Assembly: GCA_958296185.1 (NCBI GenBank)
Contig: CATQIB010000012.1
Span: forward strand, 1 to 32,829
Reading direction: 5' to 3'
Source of the DNA: an uncultured Mesonia sp.
GTDB taxonomy: Bacteria; Bacteroidota; Bacteroidia; Flavobacteriales; Flavobacteriaceae
Length of the DNA: 32,829 nucleotides
Shown here: positions 18,081 to 26,612 of the stretch, one piece after another
Position numbering within the stretch: the stretch's first letter is position 1
How the letters are laid out: the number at the start of each line of letters is the position of its first letter
Notes under the pieces: model-generated
Database searches by the model: none
Told to the model about the DNA's origin: nothing
The model's input: only the letters and a program-made list of their open reading frames with translations
Position numbers and translations under genes: made by a program

Positions 18081-19085
18081 ATGATTTTAATAGACAATTT
18101 AGGAAATACAAACCCTTATCTAAATCTTGCTTTAGAAGAGTACATGTTACGCAACTCTAAACAGGGTGAAGATTTTATTTTATTTTATATCAATGAGCCA
18201 TCAATAATTATTGGGCGAAATCAAAACACCTTAGAAGAGATTAATACGAGTTATATTGAAGAAAAAGGTATACATGTGGTGAGAAGAATATCTGGTGGGG
18301 GAGCGGTATATCACGACCACGGGAATCTGAACTTTAGCTTTATTACCGATTATGATGTGAAACGATTGAACAACTTTAAAAATTTTACGCAACCTATAGT
18401 AAACATTTTAAACGAAATGGGGGTTCCTGCAAAGATGGAAGGTAGAAACGACTTGTTGGCCAAGGGGAAAAAGATATCGGGTAATGCTCAGTTTTCTAGC
18501 GTCAAGCGGATGTTTAGTCACGGAACCTTATTATTTGATACCGATTTAAGTGAAGTAGCAAAAGCACTTCAGGTTAAAATGAGTAAAATTCAGTCTAAAG
18601 GGCATAAATCGGTACGTAGTAGAGTGGCCAACATTACAGAGTTTTTACCAGAACCTATGCGTATTGAAGATTTTAAGCAAAAAATTATAGACGGCCTGTT
18701 TAAAGAGAAAGAAGATTTTAGTATTTATCAGCTCACCGATGAAGAGTGGGCTGGAGTATACCAACTAAAAAAGGAAAAATATGATCAATGGGACTGGAAT
18801 TATGGTAAGTCGCCTAAATTTAATATTCGACGTGAGAAAAAATTTCCGGTTGGTATAATTGATCTCCGAATTTATGTAGAAAAAGGACATATAGCGGCTA
18901 TTAAGATATATGGAGACTTTTTTAGTAAAGATCCCGTTGATGAATTGGAGTATAAGCTTTTAAATGTTCGTTATACGCTGCCCGATATAAAAGAGGCATT
19001 AAGCGAGGTAAATCTCAAGAACTATTTTGGTGATTTGGACAAGGATGATTTTATAGAACTTCTTTACGGAGAAGATGAAGAATAA
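18081..19085 (+). CDS. lplA: lipoate--protein ligase
   Basis: Attaches lipoate, through lipoyl-AMP, to the lipoyl domains of pyruvate and other 2-oxoacid dehydrogenases and GcvH. The BPL/LplA catalytic domain has the motif RRISGGGAVYHDHGN (from Arg68), the adenylate-binding NDLLAKGKKISGNAQ with the conserved Lys near 131, and SHGTLLFD. The C-terminal accessory domain runs from about 240 (KFPVGIIDLRIYVEKG) to residue 334, so this is a complete two-domain ligase. The start ATG at 18081 begins with MILIDNLGNTNPYLNLALEE, as in relatives. It diverges from rpe and converges on rpoD with a shared terminator. Confidence 0.94.
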   Translation: MILIDNLGNTNPYLNLALEEYMLRNSKQGEDFILFYINEPSIIIGRNQNTLEEINTSYIEEKGIHVVRRISGGGAVYHDHGNLNFSFITDYDVKRLNNFKNFTQPIVNILNEMGVPAKMEGRNDLLAKGKKISGNAQFSSVKRMFSHGTLLFDTDLSEVAKALQVKMSKIQSKGHKSVRSRVANITEFLPEPMRIEDFKQKIIDGLFKEKEDFSIYQLTDEEWAGVYQLKKEKYDQWDWNYGKSPKFNIRREKKFPVGIIDLRIYVEKGHIAAIKIYGDFFSKDPVDELEYKLLNVRYTLPDIKEALSEVNLKNYFGDLDKDDFIELLYGEDEE

Positions 19086-19090
19086 ACCGA

Positions 19091-19121
19091 ATAAAAAAAA
19101 CCGCCAATCGGCGGTTTTTTT
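19091..19121. terminator. bidirectional terminator between lplA and rpoD
   Basis: A run of A, a perfect stem CCGCC-AATC-GGCGG (19101-19114) and a run of seven T. It serves both convergent genes. Confidence 0.9.
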
Positions 19122-19123
19122 GT

Positions 19124-19987
19124 TTATCCTAAATAGGTTTTTAGTATTTTGCTTTTTGAGGTATGTTTAAGTCGGCGTATAGCTTTTTCTTTAATTTGAC
19201 GCACACGTTCACGGGTCAAATCAAAAGTTTCTCCTATTTCTTCTAAGGTCATAGGTTGTTGGTCGCCTAAGCCAAAGTACAGTCTTAAAACATCGGCTTC
19301 TCTAGGAGTCAAAGTTTCAAGCGCTCGCTCTATTTCGGTTCTTAGAGAGTCATGCATCAAATCTTTATCGGGATTTGGAGACTCACCAAATTTCAACACA
19401 TCATATAAATTAGAATCTTCACCGTCTATCAAAGGGGCATCCATGCTAACGTGTCTACCTGAATTTTTCAACGACTCTTTAACGTCATTTACTGTCATGT
19501 CTAATTCCTTAGCAATTTCTTCGGCACTAGGAGGACGTTCATTGGCTTGCTCTAGAAAGGCAAAAGTCTTGTTAATTTTATTGATTGAGCCAATTTTGTT
19601 TAAGGGTAGACGTACAATTCTAGACTGCTCAGCTAAAGCTTGAAGTATAGATTGTCTAATCCACCAAACGGCATAAGAGATAAATTTAAAACCACGTGTT
19701 TCGTCAAATCGTTTTGCGGCTTTAATCAATCCTAAATTTCCTTCGTTGATTAAATCGGGAAGGGTAAGTCCTTGGTTCTGGTACTGCTTCGCTACCGATA
19801 CCACAAAACGAAGGTTAGCGTTGGTTAATTTCTCTAAAGCTCGGTTATCACCTGCCTTAATACGTTGTGCTAACTCTACTTCTTCTTCTGCGGTAATCAA
19901 ATCTACCTTACCAATTTCTTGCAAGTATTTGTCTAAAGATGCGGTTTCTCTATTGGTTACCTGCTTTGTAATTTTAAGTTGTCTCAT
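19124..19987 (-). CDS. rpoD: RNA polymerase primary sigma factor, Bacteroidota type
   Basis: Housekeeping sigma factor of 287 residues, lacking region 1.1 and the non-conserved insert of E. coli sigma-70, as is normal in Bacteroidota. Region 1.2 contains [15 protein letters not shown] and region 2 contains [32 protein letters not shown] and [13 protein letters not shown]. Region 3 is near [12 protein letters not shown], and region 4 has the helix-turn-helix [19 protein letters not shown]. Sigma factors of this kind read the TTG / TAnnTTTG promoters, several of which can be seen in this window. A -7 box lies about 65 bases upstream. Monocistronic by context, with a terminator on its 3' side. 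Confidence 0.95.
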   Translation of the reverse strand: MRQLKITKQVTNRETASLDKYLQEIGKVDLITAEEEVELAQRIKAGDNRALEKLTNANLRFVVSVAKQYQNQGLTLPDLINEGNLGLIKAAKRFDETRGFKFISYAVWWIRQSILQALAEQSRIVRLPLNKIGSINKINKTFAFLEQANERPPSAEEIAKELDMTVNDVKESLKNSGRHVSMDAPLIDGEDSNLYDVLKFGESPNPDKDLMHDSLRTEIERALETLTPREADVLRLYFGLGDQQPMTLEEIGETFDLTRERVRQIKEKAIRRLKHTSKSKILKTYLG

Positions 19988-20051
19988 TTAAAATGCTCCC
20001 AGTTAAATTAATGGTTGTATTAGGTTATACGTGCCTTTTTGAAAAAGGTTA

Positions 20052-20059
20052 CAAAAGTA
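20052..20059 (-). promoter_or_regulatory. candidate -7 box of rpoD (TACTTTTG)
   Basis: Minus-strand exact match to TAnnTTTG upstream of rpoD, leaving a leader of roughly 60 bases. A compact palindrome CCTTTTT-G-AAAAAGG (20034-20048, plus-strand numbering) follows at the expected start of the transcript. Confidence 0.4.
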
Positions 20060-20086
20060 ATACATTTTTATTTTGAGTGCACATAA

Positions 20087-20128
20087 AAAAAAGCCTTAAA
20101 CTCATTTAATTGATTTTAAGGCTTTTTT
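20087..20128 (-). terminator. terminator of the proline operon
   Basis: Arms AAGCCTTAAA (20091-20100) and TTTAAGGCTT pair across a 13-base loop; A and T runs flank both sides, so it can act in either direction. It lies 18 bases after the proA stop. Confidence 0.85.
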
Positions 20129-20145
20129 GTTCTGGCTTATTTTAA

Positions 20146-21393
20146 TTAAACCCTTATGTGGCCATCGCCAAATACATAATATTTATTGGTGACCAATTGC
20201 TTAAGACCTAATGGCCCGCGATGATGTAGTTTGTCTGTACTAATAGCTAGTTCTGCACCAACTCCCATTTGACCTCCATCTGTAAATCGAGTAGAAGCAT
20301 TGTGATAAACCGCAGCGCTGTCTATTTGTTCCATAAAAGTTAAAGCTTCGGCTTTGTCTTCAGTAATAATGGCAGTTGAATGCCCACCTGAATATTTATT
20401 TATTTTCTGAATAGCCTCTGACATACTTGAAACTTCGGCTACCAAAATTTTCATTGCTAAAAATTCTTCATACCAAGCCTCTTCATCAGTTAGTAATTTT
20501 GTTTCTGGGCATAAAGCGTGGATTGATTCATCTGTCCAGACCGCTACGTTTACTTCTTTTAAACTACTATACAAATCAGCTAGCTTTTCTTCGTAGTTCT
20601 CAATATTTTTATCTAACAGCACCTTATCTAAAGCATTGCATCCCGAAATCTTATTGGTTTTAGCATTGATGATAACCTTTTTGGCTTTATCCCAATCAGC
20701 TTTTGGCGATACGTATAGAAAATTATTACCTCTACCACTAATCAGTACGGCGCAAGTCGCATTTTCTTTTACAAAATTAATCAAACGCTCTCCACCTCTC
20801 GGTACAATCAAGTCTAATGGTTCAGTTGGGTTTTTCAGGAAATCTCTTGTTTCGTGTCTATCCATTTGCATCAGACGTATCCAATCTTTGCTTAAATCAT
20901 TTTCGGCTAAAGCCTCATGCCAGCAAGACTCTAAAACTAAATTAGAGTGTTTAGCTTCTTTACCTCCCTTAAGTAAAATTTTATTATTGGCTTTAAAAGC
21001 TAATACGGCTGCCTCAATGGTAACATCGGGTCTAGATTCATAAATAATCATAATGGTCCCAAATGGAGCAGTTTTATTTATGATTTCTAAACCGCTATCT
21101 AATTTTTTTTCGGCAATAATATTCCCAACAGGATCATCCTGTACTTTTACTTCTTTTATAGCTCTAATCATATCGTCAACCTTTGCTTCATCTACTACTA
21201 ATCGGTCGTAAAGCGCTTGATCATCTTTAGAAAATGCTTCAAGATCTTGTTGATTGGCCGCTATAATTTCTTTTCTTCGTTGGTCAATGATTCGCATCAT
21301 TGAATCTAATACGTTATTTTTTTTATTTGTTTCTAATAATTGCATAAGCTTTGTTTTAATTCTTACTTCATTTAATCTTTTAGTCATTAACAA
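20146..21393 (-). CDS. proA: glutamate-5-semialdehyde dehydrogenase (gamma-glutamyl phosphate reductase)
   Basis: NADPH-dependent enzyme, second step of proline synthesis from glutamate, reducing gamma-glutamyl phosphate to the semialdehyde. Aldehyde dehydrogenase fold with IIYESRPDVTIEAAVLAFKANN, LKGGKEAKHSN, the PRGGERLINFV motif, the catalytic cysteine in KISGCNALDKVLL and the C-terminal DGGQMGVGAELAISTDKLHHRGP. The longest frame begins at 21393 and overlaps proB by 14 bases. The family usually starts near MQLLETNKKNNV, so ATG at about 21345 (codon 17 of the long frame) is a good alternative; the sequence does not decide. Last gene of proC-proB-proA, followed by a terminator. Confidence 0.95.
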   Translation of the reverse strand: MLMTKRLNEVRIKTKLMQLLETNKKNNVLDSMMRIIDQRRKEIIAANQQDLEAFSKDDQALYDRLVVDEAKVDDMIRAIKEVKVQDDPVGNIIAEKKLDSGLEIINKTAPFGTIMIIYESRPDVTIEAAVLAFKANNKILLKGGKEAKHSNLVLESCWHEALAENDLSKDWIRLMQMDRHETRDFLKNPTEPLDLIVPRGGERLINFVKENATCAVLISGRGNNFLYVSPKADWDKAKKVIINAKTNKISGCNALDKVLLDKNIENYEEKLADLYSSLKEVNVAVWTDESIHALCPETKLLTDEEAWYEEFLAMKILVAEVSSMSEAIQKINKYSGGHSTAIITEDKAEALTFMEQIDSAAVYHNASTRFTDGGQMGVGAELAISTDKLHHRGPLGLKQLVTNKYYVFGDGHIRV

Positions 21394-22168
21394 TAAACTC
21401 TGTACCTACATTTTTACCTTCCACTATATCTACAATTACATTAGGTATTTTACCTTTAGCGATGTAGGTGGGTATATCTTTAAGTGCGGTTTGCTTAGCT
21501 ATTTTTAATTTGCTTTCCATTCCTCCTCGGCCTTCGCCTTCCCCTTTTTCTGAGGCTTGAACATATTTCTCAACATCTTGGTCTGGGGTCACTTGTTTAA
21601 GTCTTTCAGAATCATCGTCGTCTGGATGCCCAGTATAAAGTCCATCTGTATCGGTTAAAATAATCAAACGGTCGGCGTTAACCAATTCGGCCACTAGGCT
21701 GGCCAGCTCGTCATTATCTGAAAACATAGACATGGTAAGAGAAACCGCGTCATCTTCATTGGCAATAGGAATAACCCCTTGTGATAGTAAACCTTCATAA
21801 CAATTGATCATATTTTCTCTATGCCTTCCTGGTGCGAAATCGCGTTTAGTAGCTAAAACTTGTGCGCAGCGCATCCCGTAATCGTGAAATAAGCTATAAT
21901 AGTGTCGCATCATACGCGGTTGCCCGACAGCCGAATAAACTTGTCTTCTGGTAGAAGCGTCTTCTATACTACATTGACTAAGTACTTCTTTTCCGGCTAT
22001 AGCCGATCCAGACGACACTAATATTACCATGACATCACGCTCATAAAGCACCGCAATTTGACGAACGATTTCTTTTAAAACCGGACCTAAAATACGATTG
22101 TCTTTATTGGTCATTACATTAGTTCCTACTTTAACAACTACCCGTTTTATGTCTTTTGTTTCTGTCAT
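21380..22168 (-). CDS. proB: glutamate 5-kinase
   Basis: Amino acid kinase family enzyme, first step of proline synthesis, phosphorylating glutamate for ProA. The N-terminus RVVVKVGTNVM, the SSGSAIAGKEV loop, NCYEGLLSQGVIPIANEDD and the ATP-site LIILTDTDGLYTGHPDDD are characteristic; GRGGMESKLKIAKQ follows. The protein stops at 262 residues and lacks the C-terminal PUA domain of E. coli ProB (367 residues); single-domain forms exist in several phyla. Feedback control by proline, if present, must lie in the kinase domain. Its ATG overlaps the proC stop (TAATG) and its end overlaps the long proA frame, so translation is coupled. Confidence 0.94.
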   Translation of the reverse strand: MTETKDIKRVVVKVGTNVMTNKDNRILGPVLKEIVRQIAVLYERDVMVILVSSGSAIAGKEVLSQCSIEDASTRRQVYSAVGQPRMMRHYYSLFHDYGMRCAQVLATKRDFAPGRHRENMINCYEGLLSQGVIPIANEDDAVSLTMSMFSDNDELASLVAELVNADRLIILTDTDGLYTGHPDDDDSERLKQVTPDQDVEKYVQASEKGEGEGRGGMESKLKIAKQTALKDIPTYIAKGKIPNVIVDIVEGKNVGTEFIVND

Positions 22169-22980
22169 TACTTGTTCTTCTTTTCTCCTAATTCAACAGC
22201 GCGATTAAAAGCAGCATAAGCCGCTTCTTTAATGAGTTCATTTACATTGTTATCTTCCATGGAGTCTAGGGCGGCTCTTGTGGTTCCTCCTTTTGAAGCT
22301 ACACGATCCATCCAAGACTTAGGAGATAAGTCAGATTGATTGAATAATTCTACCGCTCCTTCAAAAGTATTGCTTACTAAAACCTTGGAGTCGTAATCTG
22401 AAAAGCCCATTTTTTTTGCTGCTTCGAGCATTGATTCCATAAAATAAAATACATAAGCAGGACCGCTACCTGATATACCCGTTGAAGCGTCTATAAAATT
22501 TTCTGTATCAACGTGAATAGATGCGCCGGTTGTATCTAATAAGTTCCGAACGGTTAGCAATTCAACGCGTGTAACCGCATCGCTTTCTGTGTAGGAAGTA
22601 ACTCCCTTGCCTACTTGAGCGGGAAGATTAGGCATAGTGCGTACCACTTTTTGCGTATTTAAACCTTGCATTATGGTTTCGATGGTAACCCCGGCCATCA
22701 ATGATACAAAAATTTGTTGCGGATTGATAAGAGGTTTCATTTGCTCAAAAAGTTCCTCGCAGTGATAGGGCTTAACTGCGATAAAAACCAAGTCGGCGCT
22801 GGGAAGCACCTCCTCTAAATTGTCATAAACAGCAAATAAATTTTCTTCTTTTAATTTCGTAATTTTTTTTGGATCGGTATCAAAAATTCTAACTTTTTTT
22901 CCATTCATTAAAGCAGACTTAGCCATACCTTCAGAATAGGTTAAACCCATGTTACCGCCACCAATTACTAATAATTTCAT
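22168..22980 (-). CDS. proC: pyrroline-5-carboxylate reductase
   Basis: Last step of proline synthesis: NAD(P)H-dependent reduction of pyrroline-5-carboxylate. Rossmann start LLVIGGGNMGLTYSEGM, then VFIAVKPYH, RTMPNLPAQVGKGVTSY, and the dimerisation and catalytic region STGISGSGPAYVFYFMESM with ASKGGTTRAALDSMEDN. 270 residues, complete. It is the first gene of the minus-strand proC-proB-proA operon, so all three steps from glutamate to proline are encoded together. The leader contains a small stem-loop near 23024-23043. Confidence 0.95.
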   Translation of the reverse strand: MKLLVIGGGNMGLTYSEGMAKSALMNGKKVRIFDTDPKKITKLKEENLFAVYDNLEEVLPSADLVFIAVKPYHCEELFEQMKPLINPQQIFVSLMAGVTIETIMQGLNTQKVVRTMPNLPAQVGKGVTSYTESDAVTRVELLTVRNLLDTTGASIHVDTENFIDASTGISGSGPAYVFYFMESMLEAAKKMGFSDYDSKVLVSNTFEGAVELFNQSDLSPKSWMDRVASKGGTTRAALDSMEDNNVNELIKEAAYAAFNRAVELGEKKNK

Positions 22981-23019
22981 TCCTTATTTTTAAATTAATA
23001 ATTTATTGTTGTCTTAATA

Positions 23020-23051
23020 GCTACAACTACCATGCGATAGTTGGAATTAGC
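23020..23051 (-). promoter_or_regulatory. stem-loop upstream of the proline operon
   Basis: CAACTA (23024-23029) and TAGTTG (23038-23043) pair across an 8-base loop, and GCTA (23020-23023) can pair with TAGC (23048-23051) outside. It is 40-70 bases upstream of the proC ATG. It could be part of an operon leader or an operator. Nothing else firm is visible between 22981 and 23210. Confidence 0.3.
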
Positions 23052-23212
23052 AATAAAACTTCTTAAATAATAACTTTTTTTAACTTAAAACCAAATATTT
23101 AAGTATTGTTTAAGAATTCTGTATGATTTTAACGAATTGAGGTGAGTTAACCGATTTGTTTAGCGTTAGGAGACTGACACATTTGCCGAAAGGTGATAAT
23201 TTGGCAGTATAT

Positions 23213-23243
23213 AAAAAAGCCTTCCCGTATGGGGAAGGCTTAA
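23213..23243 (-). terminator. terminator of pnp
   Basis: On the minus strand AAGCCTTCCC-CATAC-GGGAAGGCTT is a perfect 10-bp stem followed by a T run. It lies about 20 bases after the pnp stop. Confidence 0.92.
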
Positions 23244-23263
23244 AATTCTTAAATAATAATTTT

Positions 23264-25411
23264 TTATTCTTTGTTTTTCTGCTCTCTTGGAGGTCGAGGA
23301 AGAAGTGCCTTACGAGATACTTTTTCTTTTCTGGTTTTAGGATCAAAACCAAAATATTTTACGTCTATCACATCGCCAAGATTTACCACATCGGTAACAT
23401 TGTTTGTTCTTTCCCAAGCCAATTCAGAGATATGTAATAAAACCTCATTTCCTGGTGCTTCTGTATATTCTACCACAGCTCCAAAATCTAAAAGTTTAAT
23501 TACCTTTACTTCATAAACGCTTCCTTTCTCAGGCTTAAAGGTAATAGCATCTATTTTAGCTAAAACTTTATCGATTCCTTCTTGGTCTGTACCCAGTATT
23601 TCTACAATACCTTCTTCGGTAACAGGATCTTCATTGATTACAATAGTGGTATTGGTTTCTTTTTGTAATTCTTGAATTACTTTTCCACCTGGACCAATAA
23701 GACTACCAATATATTCATTAGGAATTCTTCGGGTAATCATTTTAGGCGCGTGTGCTTTAACCGTTTCATTGGGTTGATCGATGGTATCTGTAATTTTTTC
23801 TAGGATATGCAGTCGACCTGCTCTGGCTTGTTGAAGCGCTTTAATTAAGATTTCATAACTTAAACCCTTTACTTTGATATCCATTTGGCAAGCGGTTATA
23901 CCCTCTGCTGTACCAGTTACTTTAAAGTCCATATCACCTAAATGATCTTCATCACCTAAAATATCTGATAGCACTGCATATTTACCACTATCGGCATCGC
24001 TAATAAGTCCCATTGCAATACCTGAAACCGGCTTTTTAAGCTGAACCCCAGCATCCATAATTGCCATAGTTCCTGCGCAAACGGTCGCCATTGAAGAAGA
24101 ACCATTAGATTCTAAGATTTCTGAAACTACACGAACGGTGTAAGGGCAATTATCTGGAATCATTCCTTTAAGGGCGCGCTGAGCTAAATTTCCATGTCCT
24201 ATTTCTCTTCGTGAGGTACCTCGAATAGGTCTTGCCTCACCAGTTGAGAATGGAGGAAAATTGTAATGTAAGTAAAAGGTCTCTTCGCCTTCAAAACTAG
24301 GCATATCTATTTGGTTTGCTTCGCGCGAAGTACCAAGGGTCACCGTTGCAAGCGCTTGGGTTTCACCTCGAGTAAAAATCGAAGAACCGTGAACAGAAGG
24401 TAAGTAATCAACCTCACACCAAATTGGTCTAATCTCATCTGTTTTACGTCCGTCTAAACGTAAACCTTCATTTAAAGTTAAATCTCTTACTGCTGCTTTT
24501 TCGGCTTTGCTGTAGTACTTGCTTATTAAATCGCCATACTCCTCTTGCTCTTCTTCAGAAAAACTAGCGGTAATTTCTTCTTTAATTTCCGCGAAAGCTG
24601 CACTGCGTTCTGCTTTAGAAGAACCCGCTTTGGCTACTTCATAAACCTTATCATAAGCCAAATCGTGAATTCGTTTAGCTAAGGCTTCATCTTCTCTTTC
24701 ACCGTCATAAGTTCTGGTTTCTTTTTTACCAAAAGCTTCGGCCAATTTTATTTGCGCCTCACATTGCTTTTTAATTGCTTCGTGAGCAAATTTGATGGCT
24801 TCGGTCATTTCTTCTTCAGAAATTTCTTTCATTTCTCCTTCAACCATCATAACAGAATCGGCAGAAGCACCAATCATCATATCGATATCCGACTCGGCTA
24901 ATTGGCTACGCGTGGGGTTAATGATAAACTCACCATCTACACGACCTACACGAACTTCAGAAATGGCACACTCAAATGGTATGTCTGATAACTGAATAGC
25001 CGCAGAGGCAGCCAAACCAGCCATAGCATCTGGCATCACATCATCGTCATGAGACATAAGTTGAATCATAACCTGCGTTTCTGCGTGGTAATCTTTAGGG
25101 AAAAGTGGTCTTAAAACGCGATCTACAATACGCATAGTAAGCACTTCGCCATCACTTGGTCTTGCTTCTCTTTTAAAGAAACCGCCAGGATATCTTCCGG
25201 CAGCCGCAAATTTCTCTCTATAATCTACCGTTAAAGGTAAAAAATCAACGTCGCTTTGTTTGTAGTTAGAGACTACGGTACACAGCAGCATAGAATTTCC
25301 TGATTTCACAACAACAGAACCGTGGGCCTGTTTTGCTAATTTTCCGGTCTCGATAGAGATTTCTCTTCCATCTCCTAAATCGATAACCTCTTTAAATGTT
25401 TTTGGAATCAT
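23264..25411 (-). CDS. pnp: polyribonucleotide nucleotidyltransferase (PNPase)
   Basis: Trimeric 3'-5' phosphorolytic exoribonuclease of mRNA decay. Two RNase PH domains are present: the first with [19 protein letters not shown] and [14 protein letters not shown], the second with [31 protein letters not shown] and the catalytic-site region [20 protein letters not shown] domain ([17 protein letters not shown]) lies near 560-615 and an S1 domain ([19 protein letters not shown]) near 625-705. 715 residues, complete. rpsO lies upstream on the same strand, a very common pairing, but with a terminator between them and a GC-rich structured leader, which suggests separate control of pnp. Confidence 0.97.
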   Translation of the reverse strand: MIPKTFKEVIDLGDGREISIETGKLAKQAHGSVVVKSGNSMLLCTVVSNYKQSDVDFLPLTVDYREKFAAAGRYPGGFFKREARPSDGEVLTMRIVDRVLRPLFPKDYHAETQVMIQLMSHDDDVMPDAMAGLAASAAIQLSDIPFECAISEVRVGRVDGEFIINPTRSQLAESDIDMMIGASADSVMMVEGEMKEISEEEMTEAIKFAHEAIKKQCEAQIKLAEAFGKKETRTYDGEREDEALAKRIHDLAYDKVYEVAKAGSSKAERSAAFAEIKEEITASFSEEEQEEYGDLISKYYSKAEKAAVRDLTLNEGLRLDGRKTDEIRPIWCEVDYLPSVHGSSIFTRGETQALATVTLGTSREANQIDMPSFEGEETFYLHYNFPPFSTGEARPIRGTSRREIGHGNLAQRALKGMIPDNCPYTVRVVSEILESNGSSSMATVCAGTMAIMDAGVQLKKPVSGIAMGLISDADSGKYAVLSDILGDEDHLGDMDFKVTGTAEGITACQMDIKVKGLSYEILIKALQQARAGRLHILEKITDTIDQPNETVKAHAPKMITRRIPNEYIGSLIGPGGKVIQELQKETNTTIVINEDPVTEEGIVEILGTDQEGIDKVLAKIDAITFKPEKGSVYEVKVIKLLDFGAVVEYTEAPGNEVLLHISELAWERTNNVTDVVNLGDVIDVKYFGFDPKTRKEKVSRKALLPRPPREQKNKE

Positions 25412-25440
25412 ACTTTTTATTTCTAAGTTAACAATGGTCT

Positions 25441-25489
25441 CCGTCGGGATCCAGGACGGCCTGGGTTGTGTGTGTTGTGTGTAGTTGTA
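25441..25489 (-). promoter_or_regulatory. pnp leader with two overlapping hairpins
   Basis: On the minus strand CCAGG-CCGT-CCTGG (25464-25451) and CCGTC-CTGGATCCC-GACGG (25459-25441) are perfect 5-bp GC-rich stems. They share bases, so only one can form at a time. A CA-rich tract (ACACACAACACACACAAC) lies just 5' of them. The block starts about 30 bases before the pnp ATG. In enterobacteria pnp is autoregulated through its leader; the same role here is only a proposal. Confidence 0.45.
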
Positions 25490-25545
25490 ATGACCAATGA
25501 AAAACTATTACTGTAGCTTTTTCTTTATTTTCTTACACTAAGGTA

Positions 25546-25575
25546 AAAAAAAAGGGGCAAAACGCCCCCTTAAAA
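25546..25575 (-). terminator. terminator of rpsO
   Basis: On the minus strand AAGGGGGC-GTTTT-GCCCCTT is followed by a run of nine T, directly after the rpsO stop. Confidence 0.85.
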
Positions 25576-25845
25576 TTATTTTCTAAGTCCTAAATCTTTT
25601 ACGATTTCACGATACCTCATAATGTCTTTCTTCATTAGGTAGTCTAAAAGACGTCTTCTTTTACCTACTAGAGACACAAGAGCGCGCTCAGAGTTAAAAT
25701 CTTTTTGGTTTCCTTTTAAATGTTTTGAGATGTGTGCAATTCGCTTAGTGAATAATGCGATTTGTCCTTCGGCAGATCCAGTATCGTTCTTACCGCTACC
25801 ATACTTCTCAAATAATTCTTGTTTTGCTTCTTTACTTAAATACAT
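25576..25845 (-). CDS. rpsO: 30S ribosomal protein S15
   Basis: Primary 16S rRNA-binding protein of the small subunit platform. 89 residues, full length: YLSKEAKQELFEKYG, then DTGSAEGQIALFTKRI, HLKGNQKDFNSERAL and VGKRRRLLDYLMKKDI in the conserved order. It is transcribed ahead of pnp but has its own terminator. A -7 box lies about 53 bases upstream of its ATG. In other bacteria S15 represses its own mRNA; no such structure is obvious here. Confidence 0.97.
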   Translation of the reverse strand: MYLSKEAKQELFEKYGSGKNDTGSAEGQIALFTKRIAHISKHLKGNQKDFNSERALVSLVGKRRRLLDYLMKKDIMRYREIVKDLGLRK

Positions 25846-25897
25846 TCCAATATTATTTCAATGATTATTATGCATAGATAGATTTTCTATCAAGCGG

Positions 25898-25905
25898 CAA
25901 ATATA
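25898..25905 (-). promoter_or_regulatory. candidate -7 box of rpsO (TATATTTG)
   Basis: Minus-strand exact match to TAnnTTTG, giving an estimated leader of 45-50 bases for rpsO. A -33 TTG at normal spacing is not evident. The rest of the 259-base gap to 26104 is AT-rich with no gene. Confidence 0.45.
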
Positions 25906-26092
25906 AAACATAATTTTTTAATTTATTCTAGTTAATGCAATTATTTATTTCCGCTTTAAGCGGATTATTGTAAAGGATGATATTGAGAAAGTAGTCTGAC
26001 TTTATAAATCTGTTATTCATTATAATATAACGGGGTTGACTTTGTCTTTTAGTTTGGTCAAATTCATATTAGTGCAAGTTACTTATTTTTTA

Positions 26093-26100
26093 TAGCTTTG
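26093..26100 (+). promoter_or_regulatory. candidate -7 box TAGCTTTG almost touching a start codon
   Basis: Exact match to TAnnTTTG ending only 4 bases before the ATG at 26105. Transcription from it would begin at or next to the A of ATG, giving a leaderless mRNA. A -33 element at normal spacing is not clear. Confidence 0.4.
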
Positions 26101-26104
26101 TGGT

Positions 26105-26518
26105 ATGTTTAAAAATGCTGTCATAAAATTTCAAGCTTTTTTTATAGCTTTTGTACTACTGCTGTCTACCACTTCTTTTGCAGTAGAAAAGCATTTTTGT
26201 GCAGAGATATTAGTTGATTTTAGTTTTAGATTAGACACCCAATCTTGCTGCCCAGAGCCCGACCCAGAAGAGCAAATTAATTTTGAAAATTCTTGCTGCC
26301 AAGATTCTATCGAAGTTTTTTCTGGTCAAAAGCAACTTAAGCAAGATCAATCAGATTGGGATATTCAAGTACCAAAAGCATCTATTTTATCTTTTACTTC
26401 GATCAATTCCGCTTTAAGCTTAATACAGGAGCAAAGACTCCATTTATTAATTTGGAGCAAGGCACCTCCATTGTGTAATACTCCGCTTTATTTGCGTAAT
26501 GAGCAATGGCTCATTTAG
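26105..26518 (+). CDS. HYC_CC_PP family protein, exported cysteine-rich
   Basis: A 137-residue protein with an N-terminal hydrophobic signal segment (about 9-26, FFIAFVLLLSTTSFA). It carries the landmarks that name this Bacteroidota family: H30-F-C32, then C48-C49, a second pair C64-C65, and P121-P122, followed by C124. The paired cysteines could bind a soft metal such as copper; that is inference. Its function is not established. It stands directly upstream of a TonB-dependent receptor that also has a CC motif and a secreted HMA protein, an arrangement I know from other Flavobacteriia, which supports a role in metal uptake or handling. A -7 box lies immediately before the ATG. Confidence 0.8.
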   Translation: MFKNAVIKFQAFFIAFVLLLSTTSFAVEKHFCAEILVDFSFRLDTQSCCPEPDPEEQINFENSCCQDSIEVFSGQKQLKQDQSDWDIQVPKASILSFTSINSALSLIQEQRLHLLIWSKAPPLCNTPLYLRNEQWLI

Positions 26519-26536
26519 ACTTTTATTTTTAATTAT

Positions 26537-26569
26537 ACTGCTCCAGTATTTTTACAGTAGGCAGTTTTT
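26537..26569 (+). terminator. weak terminator or attenuator within the metal module
   Basis: ACTGC (26537-26541) and GCAGT (26561-26565) pair across a 19-base loop and are followed by a T run. It lies between the HYC_CC_PP gene and the receptor gene and could reduce read-through. The stem is short, so confidence is low. Confidence 0.35.
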
Positions 26570-26612
26570 ATGTTTTTTACCGAACAACAATTAAAAATTA
26601 AAAGCAATTACA

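Noticed and set aside
20636..21043. 135-residue plus-strand frame opposite proA
   Set aside because: Lies entirely within the well conserved proA gene and has no recognisable motif or promoter.
23110..23437. Overlapping small frames around the 3' end of pnp on both strands
   Set aside because: They run across the perfect pnp terminator hairpin and the coding end of pnp, so they are frame shadows.
25465..25489. GT-rich tract upstream of pnp as a microsatellite or phase-variable repeat
   Set aside because: The units are irregular (TTGTGTGTG, TTGTGTGTAG) and short; it fits better as an unstructured CA-rich part of the pnp leader.
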